64,000 nt of DNA from CAYSUS01 sp964434165. GTDB lineage: Bacteria > Planctomycetota > Planctomycetia > Pirellulales > Thermoguttaceae. Of the stretch, positions 36,818-46,040 are shown one piece after another. The notes below the pieces were generated by a model that did not search any database, was not told where the DNA came from, and saw only the letters and a list, made by a program, of their open reading frames with translations. A program made the position numbers and the translations under genes. How positions within the stretch are numbered: position 1 is the first letter of the stretch; every line of letters begins with the position of its first letter. The stretch covers positions 1-64,000 of the forward strand of contig CAYSUS010000036.1 of the NCBI GenBank assembly GCA_964434165.1, written 5' to 3'.

Positions 36818-38332
36818 GTGACGGTCGGAGTTCGGCACAGTGATGTGACCTCGCCGCGGGATTCCGCGGAATCGGTCTCTCCAGCCCCCCGCAACACGGA
36901 TGGCGGGCGGTGGCGACTACTAGGCGCTTGCGCGCTTCTGATCGTTGCGGGAATCCTCACTTACGGGAGCAGTCTCCGAGGGGCCTTCGTTTACGATGAC
37001 ATCTCATGCATCGTGACCAACCACACGATCCGTTCTTGGGAAAGCACGATCAACGCCAATCCGCCAGAAATCCCGGTGGGCATCCGGCGTCGTCCGGTGA
37101 CACGTTACTCATTTGCCGCGAACTACTGGCAGGGTCGCCTCGATCCGTGGGTCTATCATCAGTGGAATCTGACGATCCACATCACGGCAGCCCTCGTGCT
37201 ATTCGATCTCGTGCGACGCGCCTTGCTTCTAGAAAGATTCCCCTTGGGACGGGACGCGGCGTCCGTGCCGGTGGCGCTCTCGGCGGCGCTCGTGTGGATG
37301 GTGCACCCTTTGCAGACGGAGAGCGTCACATACGTGATCCAGCGATGCGAGTCCCTGATGGGGATGTTCTTCCTGGCCTCGGTGTACTGCGTTCTTCGGG
37401 GATCGCAGTCCTCCACGCCGCGGCCCTGGTACTTTGGGGCGATCGCATGCTGTTGGCTGGGGATGGGATGCAAGGAGGTAATGCTCACCTGTCCCTTGGT
37501 CGTCCTCCTTTTCGATCGCGTATTCCTGAGCTCAAGCTGGCGCCAGGTGTTGAGGGAGCGGTGGTGGGTATATCTGGGTTTCTTTGCCGCCGTGGCCTGG
37601 CTTCTGCACGCAGTTGTGACAATGGATTCGCCGCCGACCTCGTTCCAGGTCGAGTTGGGGATGTTGACCCCATGGGAGTACGCCCGGACACAGCCCGGCG
37701 TGATCCTGCACTATCTGAGGCTGGCGTTGTGGCCCGTGGGGCTGTGCTTCGATTACGCGTGGCCCGTGGCCGACACGTTGCTTGAGATCGCGGTCCCGGC
37801 ATTCGTCGTGGGCTTCCTTCTAGCGGCATGCCTGGCCGCCTTTCGATGGTCCCCGCCGGTGGCGTTCCTGGGGATCAGCTTCTTCCTCGTGCTCGCTCCG
37901 TCCTCCTCCGTCAGACCGCTTAGCATGCCCGCGGCCGAGCACCGGATGTATCTCCCGTTGGCCTCAGTGGTCATACTCGGCGTGTTGCTTGCGCACGAGA
38001 CCATGAGGCGCGTCGTTCCACGAGTGATTCGTCCGGCGGTGACGAGTGTGTTATTGGCCGCAGTCACGGCATGGTTCGGATACCTGTCGTTTCAGCGCAA
38101 CTACGTGTATCACAGCCCGAAGGCACTTTGGGCCGACGTGGTCCGAAAGGCTCCGCACAATCCGCGCGCTCACAACAACCTGGCCGTGCAATTGAGCTTG
38201 GAGGGTCGCCACGACGAAGCTATCGAGCATCTCGAGCGGGCGATCTCCCTTCGTCCCGAGTTCGACACCGCCCGGAAGAATCTGGCCGTAGGCAGGAGGC
38301 AGAAGCGAGAGAGCCAATCGGCCGGCGACTGA
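36818..38332 (+). CDS. TMTC-like GT-C membrane protein with short TPR tail (paralogue 1)
   Basis: The 504-residue protein resembles the TMTC family (DUF1736 plus TPR), whose animal members are ER O-mannosyltransferases. A first membrane segment is followed by RGAFVYDDISCIVTNHTIR, where the DD lies in the first outer loop as in GT-C catalytic loops. HPLQTESVTYVIQRCESLMGMFFL, MGCKEVMLTCPLV, PGVILHYLRLALWPVGLCFDYAWP and AEHRMYLPLASV are diagnostic blocks. About two TPRs follow from residue 430 (PHNPRAHNNLAVQLSLEGRHDEAIEHLERAI). Two paralogues lie at 39881 and 41730 with the same blocks and longer TPR tails. Function as a protein or glycan mannosyl-type transferase is inference. Confidence 0.85.
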   Translation: MTVGVRHSDVTSPRDSAESVSPAPRNTDGGRWRLLGACALLIVAGILTYGSSLRGAFVYDDISCIVTNHTIRSWESTINANPPEIPVGIRRRPVTRYSFAANYWQGRLDPWVYHQWNLTIHITAALVLFDLVRRALLLERFPLGRDAASVPVALSAALVWMVHPLQTESVTYVIQRCESLMGMFFLASVYCVLRGSQSSTPRPWYFGAIACCWLGMGCKEVMLTCPLVVLLFDRVFLSSSWRQVLRERWWVYLGFFAAVAWLLHAVVTMDSPPTSFQVELGMLTPWEYARTQPGVILHYLRLALWPVGLCFDYAWPVADTLLEIAVPAFVVGFLLAACLAAFRWSPPVAFLGISFFLVLAPSSSVRPLSMPAAEHRMYLPLASVVILGVLLAHETMRRVVPRVIRPAVTSVLLAAVTAWFGYLSFQRNYVYHSPKALWADVVRKAPHNPRAHNNLAVQLSLEGRHDEAIEHLERAISLRPEFDTARKNLAVGRRQKRESQSAGD

Positions 38333-38450
38333 GGTACGTTGCGCGACTGATGATCGACAGACGAGATCCTGGACTTCGGAGACCGCTTCAGCACGGTCCG
38401 AACACCCGGTACGTTCCCGGATCGCTTCGGCATGTCCATATCGGCCGTAC

Positions 38451-39884
38451 ATGAGTAGGACCTCTGTATCCGATCGCGTATCGAGTTCCGGGACCGCCCG
38501 CCCGGGTCCTTTGCCCCACCGCCGTTGGGACATCCTCGCGTGTTTGCTGCTGTTCGTCGTGGCCTGGTCGTTGCGATCGACGTTCCAGCAGGCCTCTGCG
38601 ACCGACGTGCCGCTCCGTGCCGACGCGGGCAAGTACTATCGTGCGGCGTACAACCTGCGAGTCCACGGCGTCCACTCCCTCGAACCGCCAAGCGACTCCC
38701 GTCCCGAGACACGCACGGATCTGCCACCCGGGTATCCTGGACTCTTGGCGCTTGTGATGCCGGAGAACCACGCCCCGCGAATCCTCGTGGAGCGCGTGCG
38801 CACGGTCCAGGTGCTGCTCGGTGCTGCGACCGTCGTCCTGACCTACCTGCTTGCGCGAACTGTGCTATCCGGCCGCTGGGCGGCTGTCGCGGCATTCCTC
38901 GTGGCGGTGAATCCCCACTTGATCGCACTCGAGCACTATGTGCTCACGGAAACGTTGTTCACCGCGGCGGTGATGCTCGGCGTCGTGGTCGCGACTCTCA
39001 GTTGGAGATCGGACAGTCACTGGCTTACCCTACTCGCGAGCCTCGTGTTGGCTGCCTCTGCGCAAGTCCGCGCGGTCGCCTACCTGCTGCCCATTGCCTT
39101 GGCGCCCGCCTACCTGCTCGCCCCGCTGGGTGGCCTGAGGAAGCGTAGGCACGCAGCCTGCCACATCGCGATGTGCTTGGCGGGGTTCCTCGGAATGATT
39201 GGGGTGTGCAAGGCGTTCGAGCGAGCCGCTGTCCTGAACGATCCCGAGATCGACCGACGGCCAGAGAAATACGTTGTGCTCCGCGGTCCCTTGGTGTACC
39301 TGGCCGACACGCTGCGTCCCCCAACTTTCCTTGTCGCGGGCGAGAGCCACATCCTGGCCCGCAATGGAGATCAGGAGTGGAAGTATCGTACGACGGCGTC
39401 CTTTGCCGACGCGCCCCTAGCCTACATGAACTGGAACCTGTGGGGCAGGTGGTACTGGATGTGGCACTTCGACAACGCGTACAACGGCGATGTGTATGTC
39501 TACCCCATGCGGCGCAAGGGCTTTGAAGAGCAGCCCGCCCTAAGGGTCGTTCATCGTTCGATGCGACTCCTGCACTGGCCGCTCTACTTGCTATCGCTGT
39601 TGGCCCCAGTCGTGCTGGGTGCCGCACTTGTCCGGAGGGCGCTGCCGATTCGATACCGTCCTCTACTGATTCCGGCGCTTGCGTTCTTGTATTTGCTGGC
39701 GGTGGTATCGGTTCTGTCGTGGTTACCACGGTACTCGATCCCGGCGCGGCCGCTGTCCTACGTTCTTGGGGCAAGCCTGCTATCGTACCTGGCGTACCGA
39801 GTCGCGCGACGCCAGTGCGTGAAATTGTGTCCCGAAGTCCCGACCGAGCCCAGGGCGGCCCCCCTCCCCGGTATCGTTCAGTGA
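38451..39884 (+). CDS. GT39-like polyprenol-sugar glycosyltransferase
   Basis: The 477-residue protein has about ten membrane segments and the ArnT/PMT-like layout. After segment 1 comes ADAGKYYRAAYNL, the loop that holds the catalytic acidic residue; RTDLPPGYPGLLALVMP is the following conserved turn. VEALEHYVLTETLFTAAVML-like sequence and the later outer loop fit the family. It would use a polyprenyl-phosphate sugar, possibly produced by the GT2 at 32239. It sits between TMTC paralogues 1 and 2, and its stop overlaps the start of the next gene (GTGA). Confidence 0.75.
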   Translation: MSRTSVSDRVSSSGTARPGPLPHRRWDILACLLLFVVAWSLRSTFQQASATDVPLRADAGKYYRAAYNLRVHGVHSLEPPSDSRPETRTDLPPGYPGLLALVMPENHAPRILVERVRTVQVLLGAATVVLTYLLARTVLSGRWAAVAAFLVAVNPHLIALEHYVLTETLFTAAVMLGVVVATLSWRSDSHWLTLLASLVLAASAQVRAVAYLLPIALAPAYLLAPLGGLRKRRHAACHIAMCLAGFLGMIGVCKAFERAAVLNDPEIDRRPEKYVVLRGPLVYLADTLRPPTFLVAGESHILARNGDQEWKYRTTASFADAPLAYMNWNLWGRWYWMWHFDNAYNGDVYVYPMRRKGFEEQPALRVVHRSMRLLHWPLYLLSLLAPVVLGAALVRRALPIRYRPLLIPALAFLYLLAVVSVLSWLPRYSIPARPLSYVLGASLLSYLAYRVARRQCVKLCPEVPTEPRAAPLPGIVQ

Positions 39885-41662
39885 AGTCTCAAGCGTTTCG
39901 ATGGCCCCGGCAGCCGCCGGCGGGCGGCTTGCAGCGCACCGTCCCATGCGCGAGTGCTCGCGACGGCTCTTCCGCGACGATTGCCGATGCCCGAAAGAGC
40001 GACGCTCAAAGGGCGGCCTTCCCCGCCGTAGTGATTCTCGCAGCCGTGTTCGCCGTCTATTGGGGGAGCCTGACGGCGCCGTTTGTGTTCGACGGGAAAG
40101 CTTTCATTGAGAACGGCGTCGCGTTCCCGCGGATATGGCCCCCGGCGTCGCTGCTCCGAACCTTGCGTGCCCGTCCCGTCGGCAAGACGTCGTTTGCGCT
40201 GAACTACGCGATCCACGGGGACAGGCCACTTGGGTATCACCTCGTGAACGTCGGTATTCACGCGTGCGCCGCCCTGGTCCTGTACGCCCTCGCGTCACTC
40301 ACTCTCGCGGGGGTCCCTAAAAGAGCGCGAGGCTCGCAGCTTCGCTACGACAGAAACACGGCTCACGGCCTCGCGCTTGGAATCGCCGTTCTGTGGGCGG
40401 TCCACCCACTTCAAACGCAGAGCGTGACGTACTTGTTCCAGCGCTTCGAGTCACTGATGGGCATGCTGTTCCTCCTGAGCCTCTACTGCTTCGCGCGCGG
40501 ACCGCGCGCGAGCAGCCCTTGGCTTTGGTACGCGGTGTCAGTTGGCTGCTTCCTCCTTGCCCTGGGGACGAAGGAAGTGGCCGTCACGCTGCCCGTTGTC
40601 CTGCTTTGGTACGACCGCGCTTTTGTGGCTTCGTCGTGGAGCGACTTGGCGCGTCGGCGTGGGCTGCTCTACGTCCTCTTCGCCGCGATACTCCTGGCAG
40701 CGGCCGTTTACTTGGTCTGGCACCGCGGTTGGTACTCGCAGGGAGGCGTCCTGAACACCTTTGAGTCCCCTGTGTTTGACTACGCCCTCACCCAACCTGG
40801 GGTAATCGTCCACTACCTCCGGCTATGCGTTTGGCCCGTCGGCCAGTGCCTGGACTATGCGTGGCCCATGGCCCAATCGCCTGCGGAGATCTTCTTTCCG
40901 GCCCTTCTCGTGGCCGGATTCCTGGTAACCACAGCATTCTGTACATTCAGATGGCCTCGAGCGGGGTTTCTCGTAGGGGCCTTCTTCGTCGTGCTGGCTC
41001 CGACTTCCAGCATATTGCCGATAGTCGACGTGGCCTTCGAGCACCGCATGTATCTGCCCTTGGCCTCCGTGACGACGGGAATCGTTCTATGCGCCCATCA
41101 TGCCGGAACGCACCTGATGGGGCTGCTTGGGCTTTCACGCGCTAAGCGGCATGCTGCACAGATTGGGCTGCTCCTCCTCGTCGCTGGTGCGCTGGGATCC
41201 GCGACCATTGTGCGCAACCGCGTGTATGCGGACGAGGTGGTTCTGTGGGAAGACGTGATCCGGAAGGCCCCTCACAACGCCAGGGCCCACATTCACCTCG
41301 GCAACGCGCTGCGGGAAAGCCGACCCGACCTCGCAATCCGGCATTTCGAACGGGCGGCCGAACTCAATCCTCGTTCCGACACGGCCCACAACAACCTTGC
41401 TGCGATGCTGTTGCGCTATAGCCCCCAGACTGCCCTCGAACACTGTCGCGCGGCCCTTCGCATCAACCCGGACAACCTTGAGGCGAAATCGAATCTCGCC
41501 GTTCTGGTCGCACGACAAGGAAGTATCGAAGAAGCAATGCGCCTTTGCGAGCAGATCCTGGACTGCGACCCTGGCCATCGGAAGGCCCGAAAGAACCTTG
41601 ACGTACTTCGCGAGATGCAACGCGAGGCTCAGGACGCCTCGGGAGCAGGCGACGCTCCGTGA
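39881..41662 (+). CDS. TMTC-like GT-C membrane protein with TPR tail (paralogue 2)
   Basis: About 593 residues from GTG 39881, which overlaps the previous stop; the frame is open to 39719, inside the upstream gene. It shares the paralogue blocks: HPLQTQSVTYLFQRFESLMGMLFLL, ALGTKEVAVTLPVVLL, PGVIVHYLRLCVWPVGQCLDYAWP and FEHRMYLPLASV. The first-loop motif is changed: FVFDG where the paralogues read FVYDD and FVFDD, so one of the two acidic residues is replaced by Gly. About four TPRs follow (NARAHIHLGNALRESRPDLAIRHFERA onward). The Gly substitution raises the question of an altered or lost catalytic activity. Confidence 0.84.
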   Translation: MKSQAFRWPRQPPAGGLQRTVPCASARDGSSATIADARKSDAQRAAFPAVVILAAVFAVYWGSLTAPFVFDGKAFIENGVAFPRIWPPASLLRTLRARPVGKTSFALNYAIHGDRPLGYHLVNVGIHACAALVLYALASLTLAGVPKRARGSQLRYDRNTAHGLALGIAVLWAVHPLQTQSVTYLFQRFESLMGMLFLLSLYCFARGPRASSPWLWYAVSVGCFLLALGTKEVAVTLPVVLLWYDRAFVASSWSDLARRRGLLYVLFAAILLAAAVYLVWHRGWYSQGGVLNTFESPVFDYALTQPGVIVHYLRLCVWPVGQCLDYAWPMAQSPAEIFFPALLVAGFLVTTAFCTFRWPRAGFLVGAFFVVLAPTSSILPIVDVAFEHRMYLPLASVTTGIVLCAHHAGTHLMGLLGLSRAKRHAAQIGLLLLVAGALGSATIVRNRVYADEVVLWEDVIRKAPHNARAHIHLGNALRESRPDLAIRHFERAAELNPRSDTAHNNLAAMLLRYSPQTALEHCRAALRINPDNLEAKSNLAVLVARQGSIEEAMRLCEQILDCDPGHRKARKNLDVLREMQREAQDASGAGDAP

Positions 41663-41729
41663 TGCAGCGATACCTGGCCAGTCATGAGGAGATGCACTGC
41701 CCGGCTATGATCGCAAGCCCGCTACTTGA

Positions 41730-43964
41730 ATGCCACGCAGGCGTCGGGCTCTTCAACGGCGGCCGTGCCTCTTCAGCGTCGGCCCTTCGCATGAAGTTGA
41801 GACCGTGACGAGGAAGCCCCAGAGCTCAGCACCAGGGTCGAGCCGCGATCCGGGTACTAGGCCGAGGGCCGCTGTTCGTGAGACGGCCAGCCCAATGCAA
41901 TGGACGGCGGCGATCGGCAGCGCAGTCCTTCTCGCTGTGGCAGCCTATTCGAACTGCTTTGCGGGCGTGTTCGTGTTTGACGATATTAGCGAGATCCAGC
42001 TCAACTCGGGCATCCGGCGGCTCTGGCCCCCGACCCACGCGATGTTCCACGGCGGCAGGATGGCACATCGCCCGGTGCCGTATTACACCTTTGCACTGAA
42101 TTACGCGGCGCACGGTCTGGAGTTGTCCGGCTATCATCTCGTCAATCTTGCCATCCACGTTGCCGCAGGGCTCGTACTCCTCGCTCTGGTCGAGTTGACC
42201 CTCAGATCGTCAGCCCGGACCGCTCGCTACTCCCGTTCCGCACTGCCGCTGGGCTGGGCCGCGGCCTGCTTGTGGCTTGCGCACCCTCTCCAGACTCAGG
42301 CCGTGACCTACATCTATCAGCGGATGGAGTCGCTCATGGCCCTCCTCTACCTGCTCACGATCTACTGTTTTGCCAGGTCGGAGGATTCAGCGCGGCCAAA
42401 GATGTGGCTCGTGCTCTCAGTAGCCGCGTGCGCACTGGGCATGGCGTGCAAAGAGGTCATGGTAACCGCTCCGGTGATGGTGCTGCTCTATGACAAGGCG
42501 TTTCGAGGCTGCACGTTCGCCCAAATAGTCCGGCGACGAGGGGCGTACTACCTCTCGCTCTTCGCAACCTGGGGCGTTCTTGTGGGGGTCATTTGGACCC
42601 AGAGCCTTCACTACGACGAACTGGGCACACCTGCCTGGTCGATTCGGCAATATGCGTTGAATCAACCGGCTGTGATCTTCCACTACTTGAAGCTGTGTCT
42701 TTGGCCGAGCGGATTGTGTTTCGATTACGGCTGGCAACCGGCGCATAGCTTCTCGACGCTGGCGCTGCCACTGGCGGGGATCTTGGTGCTGGTTGGGGTC
42801 GGGTGGGCAATGCGATTCCGTTGCCCACCTGTTGCGTTTCTGATCGGGTTCTTCCTTCTCGTCCTTGCGCCCACGTCCAGCGTGCTCCCCCTAAACGACC
42901 TCTGCGCAGAGCATCGCATGTACCTTCCGCTTTGCGCGGTCGTGTTGGGAGTGCTTCTCCTGCTTCACGAAATGTTGATGTCGGCCGTGCGCGGCGTCCG
43001 CGCGTCGGGCGGAATCCCCGCAGTGATTGGGGTCGCGCTGGTCATTGGGATTGCCTCGCTACTGGGTGGGATAACGCACTGGCGAAACACAGCTTACCAC
43101 AGCAGGGTTGCATACTGGTCGGAGGTCGTCGCAAAGGCCCCGGCGAATCCAAGGGGGCACCAGAACCTGGGCATAGCCTTCAGTGAGTCGGGACGATTGA
43201 CAGATGCCTTGGCGTGCCTGCGCAAGGCGGCTGGGCTCGATCCGGACAACCCGCTCTTGCGGTACAACCTTGGTAGCACGCTTCTGACGGCAGGTTATGT
43301 TGGCCAGGCGATTGAGGAGTTGCAGAGAGCCGTCCGTCTGGACCCCACCCGCGCCGTAGCAGTGAACAACCTTGGACTTGCTCTCAAGAGGGCGGGGCGG
43401 ATTCCTGAGGCGGAGGAGAGGTTCCGTGAGGCGATTCGAATCGGCCAGGACTTGCCAGAGCCCTTCTACAACCTGGGAACGATCCTCGTGGGGACCCCGG
43501 GGGAGGCCGAATGCGAGCGGGTCTTTCGAGAGGCATTGGCGCGGGATCCGCACTATGTTCCGGCGCGCCGCGCGTTGGGAATGCTCCTGGCGCGGCAGGG
43601 CAGGCCCGGAGAGGCGCGTCGAGAACTGCTCTTGGCCCTGCGAAGTGACCCGGAGGATGCAGAGGTCCACGTCGTACTCGGCACGATCTTGCTTGAGGAG
43701 GGCGTAGGAGATCCTGAACTTGCTCGAAGGCATTTCCGAATGGCCACGCGCCTGGCGCCCGACCACGCCCGCGCGTGGAAGAACCTCGCTGATGGGTACG
43801 CCCGAGAAGGCCGTCTGGAGCTTGCCGTCGAGCACTATCGAAGGTCTCTCAAGGCAGATCCCGAACTACAAGGCGTCAAGGATGCGCTCAACGCCGTCTT
43901 GGCCGCGACGCGTGGGGGTTCTGCGCCTGCGCGATTGACGCCCGGTCACCAATCCTCCCCGTGA
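41730..43964 (+). CDS. TMTC-like GT-C membrane protein with long TPR tail (paralogue 3)
   Basis: The 744-residue protein has the same framework: FVFDDISEIQLNSGIRRLWPP in the first outer loop, HPLQTQAVTYIYQRMESLMALLYLL, MACKEVMVTAPVMVLLYDKAF, PAVIFHYLKLCLWPSGLCFDYGW and AEHRMYLPLCAV. About eight TPRs from ~residue 470 (HQNLGIAFSESGRLTDALACLRKAAGL, through AWKNLADGYAREGRLELAVEHYRRSL) make the longest tail of the three. The start is uncertain: ATG 41730 and GTG 41805 are possible, and ATG 41895 lies immediately before the first membrane segment. Tandem origin with the two preceding paralogues is likely. Confidence 0.84.
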   Translation: MPRRRRALQRRPCLFSVGPSHEVETVTRKPQSSAPGSSRDPGTRPRAAVRETASPMQWTAAIGSAVLLAVAAYSNCFAGVFVFDDISEIQLNSGIRRLWPPTHAMFHGGRMAHRPVPYYTFALNYAAHGLELSGYHLVNLAIHVAAGLVLLALVELTLRSSARTARYSRSALPLGWAAACLWLAHPLQTQAVTYIYQRMESLMALLYLLTIYCFARSEDSARPKMWLVLSVAACALGMACKEVMVTAPVMVLLYDKAFRGCTFAQIVRRRGAYYLSLFATWGVLVGVIWTQSLHYDELGTPAWSIRQYALNQPAVIFHYLKLCLWPSGLCFDYGWQPAHSFSTLALPLAGILVLVGVGWAMRFRCPPVAFLIGFFLLVLAPTSSVLPLNDLCAEHRMYLPLCAVVLGVLLLLHEMLMSAVRGVRASGGIPAVIGVALVIGIASLLGGITHWRNTAYHSRVAYWSEVVAKAPANPRGHQNLGIAFSESGRLTDALACLRKAAGLDPDNPLLRYNLGSTLLTAGYVGQAIEELQRAVRLDPTRAVAVNNLGLALKRAGRIPEAEERFREAIRIGQDLPEPFYNLGTILVGTPGEAECERVFREALARDPHYVPARRALGMLLARQGRPGEARRELLLALRSDPEDAEVHVVLGTILLEEGVGDPELARRHFRMATRLAPDHARAWKNLADGYAREGRLELAVEHYRRSLKADPELQGVKDALNAVLAATRGGSAPARLTPGHQSSP

Positions 43965-44001
43965 TAGGGGTTTGCTTCTCACGTTCCGTAAACATCCTTC
44001 C

Positions 44002-45573
44002 ATGACCAACGAAGTAGCCGTAATCGTCGGGGCCGGCCCTGCAGGGCTCACGGCCGCCTATGAGCTTCTCACGCGGACCAGCATTCGTCCGGTTGTACTG
44101 GAACAGGATGATTTGGTCGGCGGGATCTCGAGGACCGTCAACTACAAGGGGAACCGAATCGACATCGGCGGGCACCGCTTCTTCTCCAAGTCGGACCGCG
44201 TCATGCAATGGTGGCTCCAGATGCTCCCTTTGCAGCGGTTAGACTCCGCGCAGTGTTCTATCACCTATCAGAATCAGGTGACGAGTCTGGCCGCCGGCAC
44301 AGGTGTCGATCCCACGACGACTGACGCAGTCATGCTGGTTCGCCCACGAAGGAGCAGGATTTATCATACGGGCAAGCTATTCGATTACCCGCTCCGTCTC
44401 AGCCCTCACACGGTCTGGAATCTGGGAGCGTTGCGAACAGCGCGAATCGGCCTGAGCTACTTGCACGCGCAGGTCTTCCCATGTCGTGAGGAGGAGAACC
44501 TCGAGCAGTTCCTTGTCAACCGTTTCGGAAGAGAGCTCTATCGGGCCTTCTTCGAGACCTATACAGAGAAGGTCTGGGGGATGCCCTGTCGTGCGATCAG
44601 CGCCGAATGGGGCGCACAACGAATCAAGGGCCTTTCCGTAGGCAAGGCAGTCCGGCATGCGCTGACCAGGTTTTTTCGCAGGAACGGGACCGTCGGACAG
44701 AAGGGCGTCGAGACTTCCTTGATCGAGCAATTCCTGTACCCGAAGTTGGGGCCGGGGCAGATGTGGGAGACGTGCGCGGGAGAGGTGGAGCGGCTGGGCG
44801 GAAAGGTGCTGCTCAACCGCCGCGTGGATCGCCTGCATACCGAGGGCAGTCGAGTGCGCGCGGTGACGACGACGGACCGGCTCACGGGAGAGAAGACCCG
44901 CTACGAGGCCGACTACTTCTTCTCGACGATGCCGGTCAAGACGCTGGTGCAGGGATTGGCCCCCGAGGCCCCTTCCTCGATTCGACGGATCAGCGAGGGC
45001 TTGGTGTACCGCGATTTCGTCACGGTGGGGGTCCTGCTCGATGAAATGCTGCTCCGGGATGACCGAGCTCCTTGGCAGAAGCACCCCCTCGATACTTGGA
45101 TTTACGTCCAGGAGCCCGACGTCCAGATCGGCCGACTTCAGATCTTCAACAACTGGAGTCCGTATCTCCTCGCCGATCCGGATACGGTGTGGCTTGGAGC
45201 GGAGTACTTCTGCAACCAGGGCGATGCAATCTGGTCTCTGAGTGATCAGTCCTTGGCAGACCTCTGCGTGGAGGAGCTATCGCGCGTCGGGATGGTCGAC
45301 CCGGCGAAGGTGCTTGATCGGACAGTCATCCGCATCCCGAAGACCTACCCGGCCTACTTCGGTACCTACGACCGCTTTTCGGAACTCCGGGGCTGGCTCG
45401 ACGATTTCGAGAACCTGTTTCTACTCGGCCGCAACGGGATGCACCGCTACAACAATCAGGATCACTCGATGCTGACGGCGATGGTGGCAGTGGACAACCT
45501 CATGGAAGGCCGCATCGACAAAGGCGCCATCTGGGAGGTCAATACGGAGCGAGACTACCACGAAGCCAAGTGA
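44002..45573 (+). CDS. FAD-dependent oxidoreductase, UDP-galactopyranose mutase/amine oxidase-like
   Basis: The 523-residue protein opens with VAVIVGAGPAGLTAAYELL, the FAD dinucleotide fold, followed by LEQDDLVGGISRTV and DIGGHRFFSKSDRVMQWW. These last phrases are common in a glycan-locus flavoprotein family related to UDP-galactopyranose mutase and protoporphyrinogen oxidase. NLFLLGRNGMHRYNNQDHSMLTAMVAVDNLM near the end binds the FAD. The role may be ring contraction or another redox step on a nucleotide sugar. ATG 44002 is chosen over 43972 because it begins the FAD fold. It follows TMTC paralogue 3 by 37 bases. Confidence 0.86.
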   Translation: MTNEVAVIVGAGPAGLTAAYELLTRTSIRPVVLEQDDLVGGISRTVNYKGNRIDIGGHRFFSKSDRVMQWWLQMLPLQRLDSAQCSITYQNQVTSLAAGTGVDPTTTDAVMLVRPRRSRIYHTGKLFDYPLRLSPHTVWNLGALRTARIGLSYLHAQVFPCREEENLEQFLVNRFGRELYRAFFETYTEKVWGMPCRAISAEWGAQRIKGLSVGKAVRHALTRFFRRNGTVGQKGVETSLIEQFLYPKLGPGQMWETCAGEVERLGGKVLLNRRVDRLHTEGSRVRAVTTTDRLTGEKTRYEADYFFSTMPVKTLVQGLAPEAPSSIRRISEGLVYRDFVTVGVLLDEMLLRDDRAPWQKHPLDTWIYVQEPDVQIGRLQIFNNWSPYLLADPDTVWLGAEYFCNQGDAIWSLSDQSLADLCVEELSRVGMVDPAKVLDRTVIRIPKTYPAYFGTYDRFSELRGWLDDFENLFLLGRNGMHRYNNQDHSMLTAMVAVDNLMEGRIDKGAIWEVNTERDYHEAK

Positions 45574-46040
45574 ACGGCCGCGGTGGCCAGACTATCCATG
45601 CAGAAGCCCCGCTAGTTCGTCATGGCCGCGACAGGAGAGGGTATGAGTGAGTGTGGAGTACTGGCGGTTCGTCAATCGCCCCCCACGAGCTGGGGGCCGG
45701 GATTCGTAGCCAAGCCAATGTCATGCCACATGGAGGCCCGAGCGGAGGCGGTCCGTGCCGTTGCGTTCGTGACGCCGTTCGGAATGCTTGCTGAATGCTC
45801 ACAAGGGTTCGAACGTGCGGGTGGATGGGCCTTGGCATTAGTGAAATGTTAGCTTGACCGCCCCGATGTGTTGGGCTCAACAGCGCTCGACGGAATTCCG
45901 ACGAAGGCTTACAATCACTGGTTGGGCTGCGTGAATCGGCTTTCGTTGACCTCAATTCGCCAGCGTTCGACCCCGGGGCGGGCCGATCGTGCTACCGCGG
46001 TGCAAGTACTCACGTGTCCTCTGTTTCAGGAGAAGCGAAC
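45574..46040. other. Intergenic stretch before the prepilin-like gene
   Basis: Nothing firm is present except one small reading frame with a good ribosome site (45643-45852, separate entry) and the ribosome site of the next gene (AGGAGA at 46028-46033). Low-GC segments near 45840-45860 and 45900-45960 suggest a promoter region, but no clear box pair was identified. Confidence 0.4.
45643..45852 (+). CDS. Small hypothetical protein (doubtful)
   Basis: A 69-residue frame starts at an ATG 5 bases after AGGAG (45633-45637). It begins MSECGVLAVRQSPPTSWGPG and has no recognisable motif, membrane segment or signal peptide. The ribosome site is the only support. It could be a small protein or chance. 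Confidence 0.2.
   Translation: MSECGVLAVRQSPPTSWGPGFVAKPMSCHMEARAEAVRAVAFVTPFGMLAECSQGFERAGGWALALVKC

Noticed and set aside
45780..45830. A tRNA T-arm-like TTCGAAC sequence
   Set aside because: The flanking 5-base arms do not pair and no acceptor or anticodon arms could be drawn.
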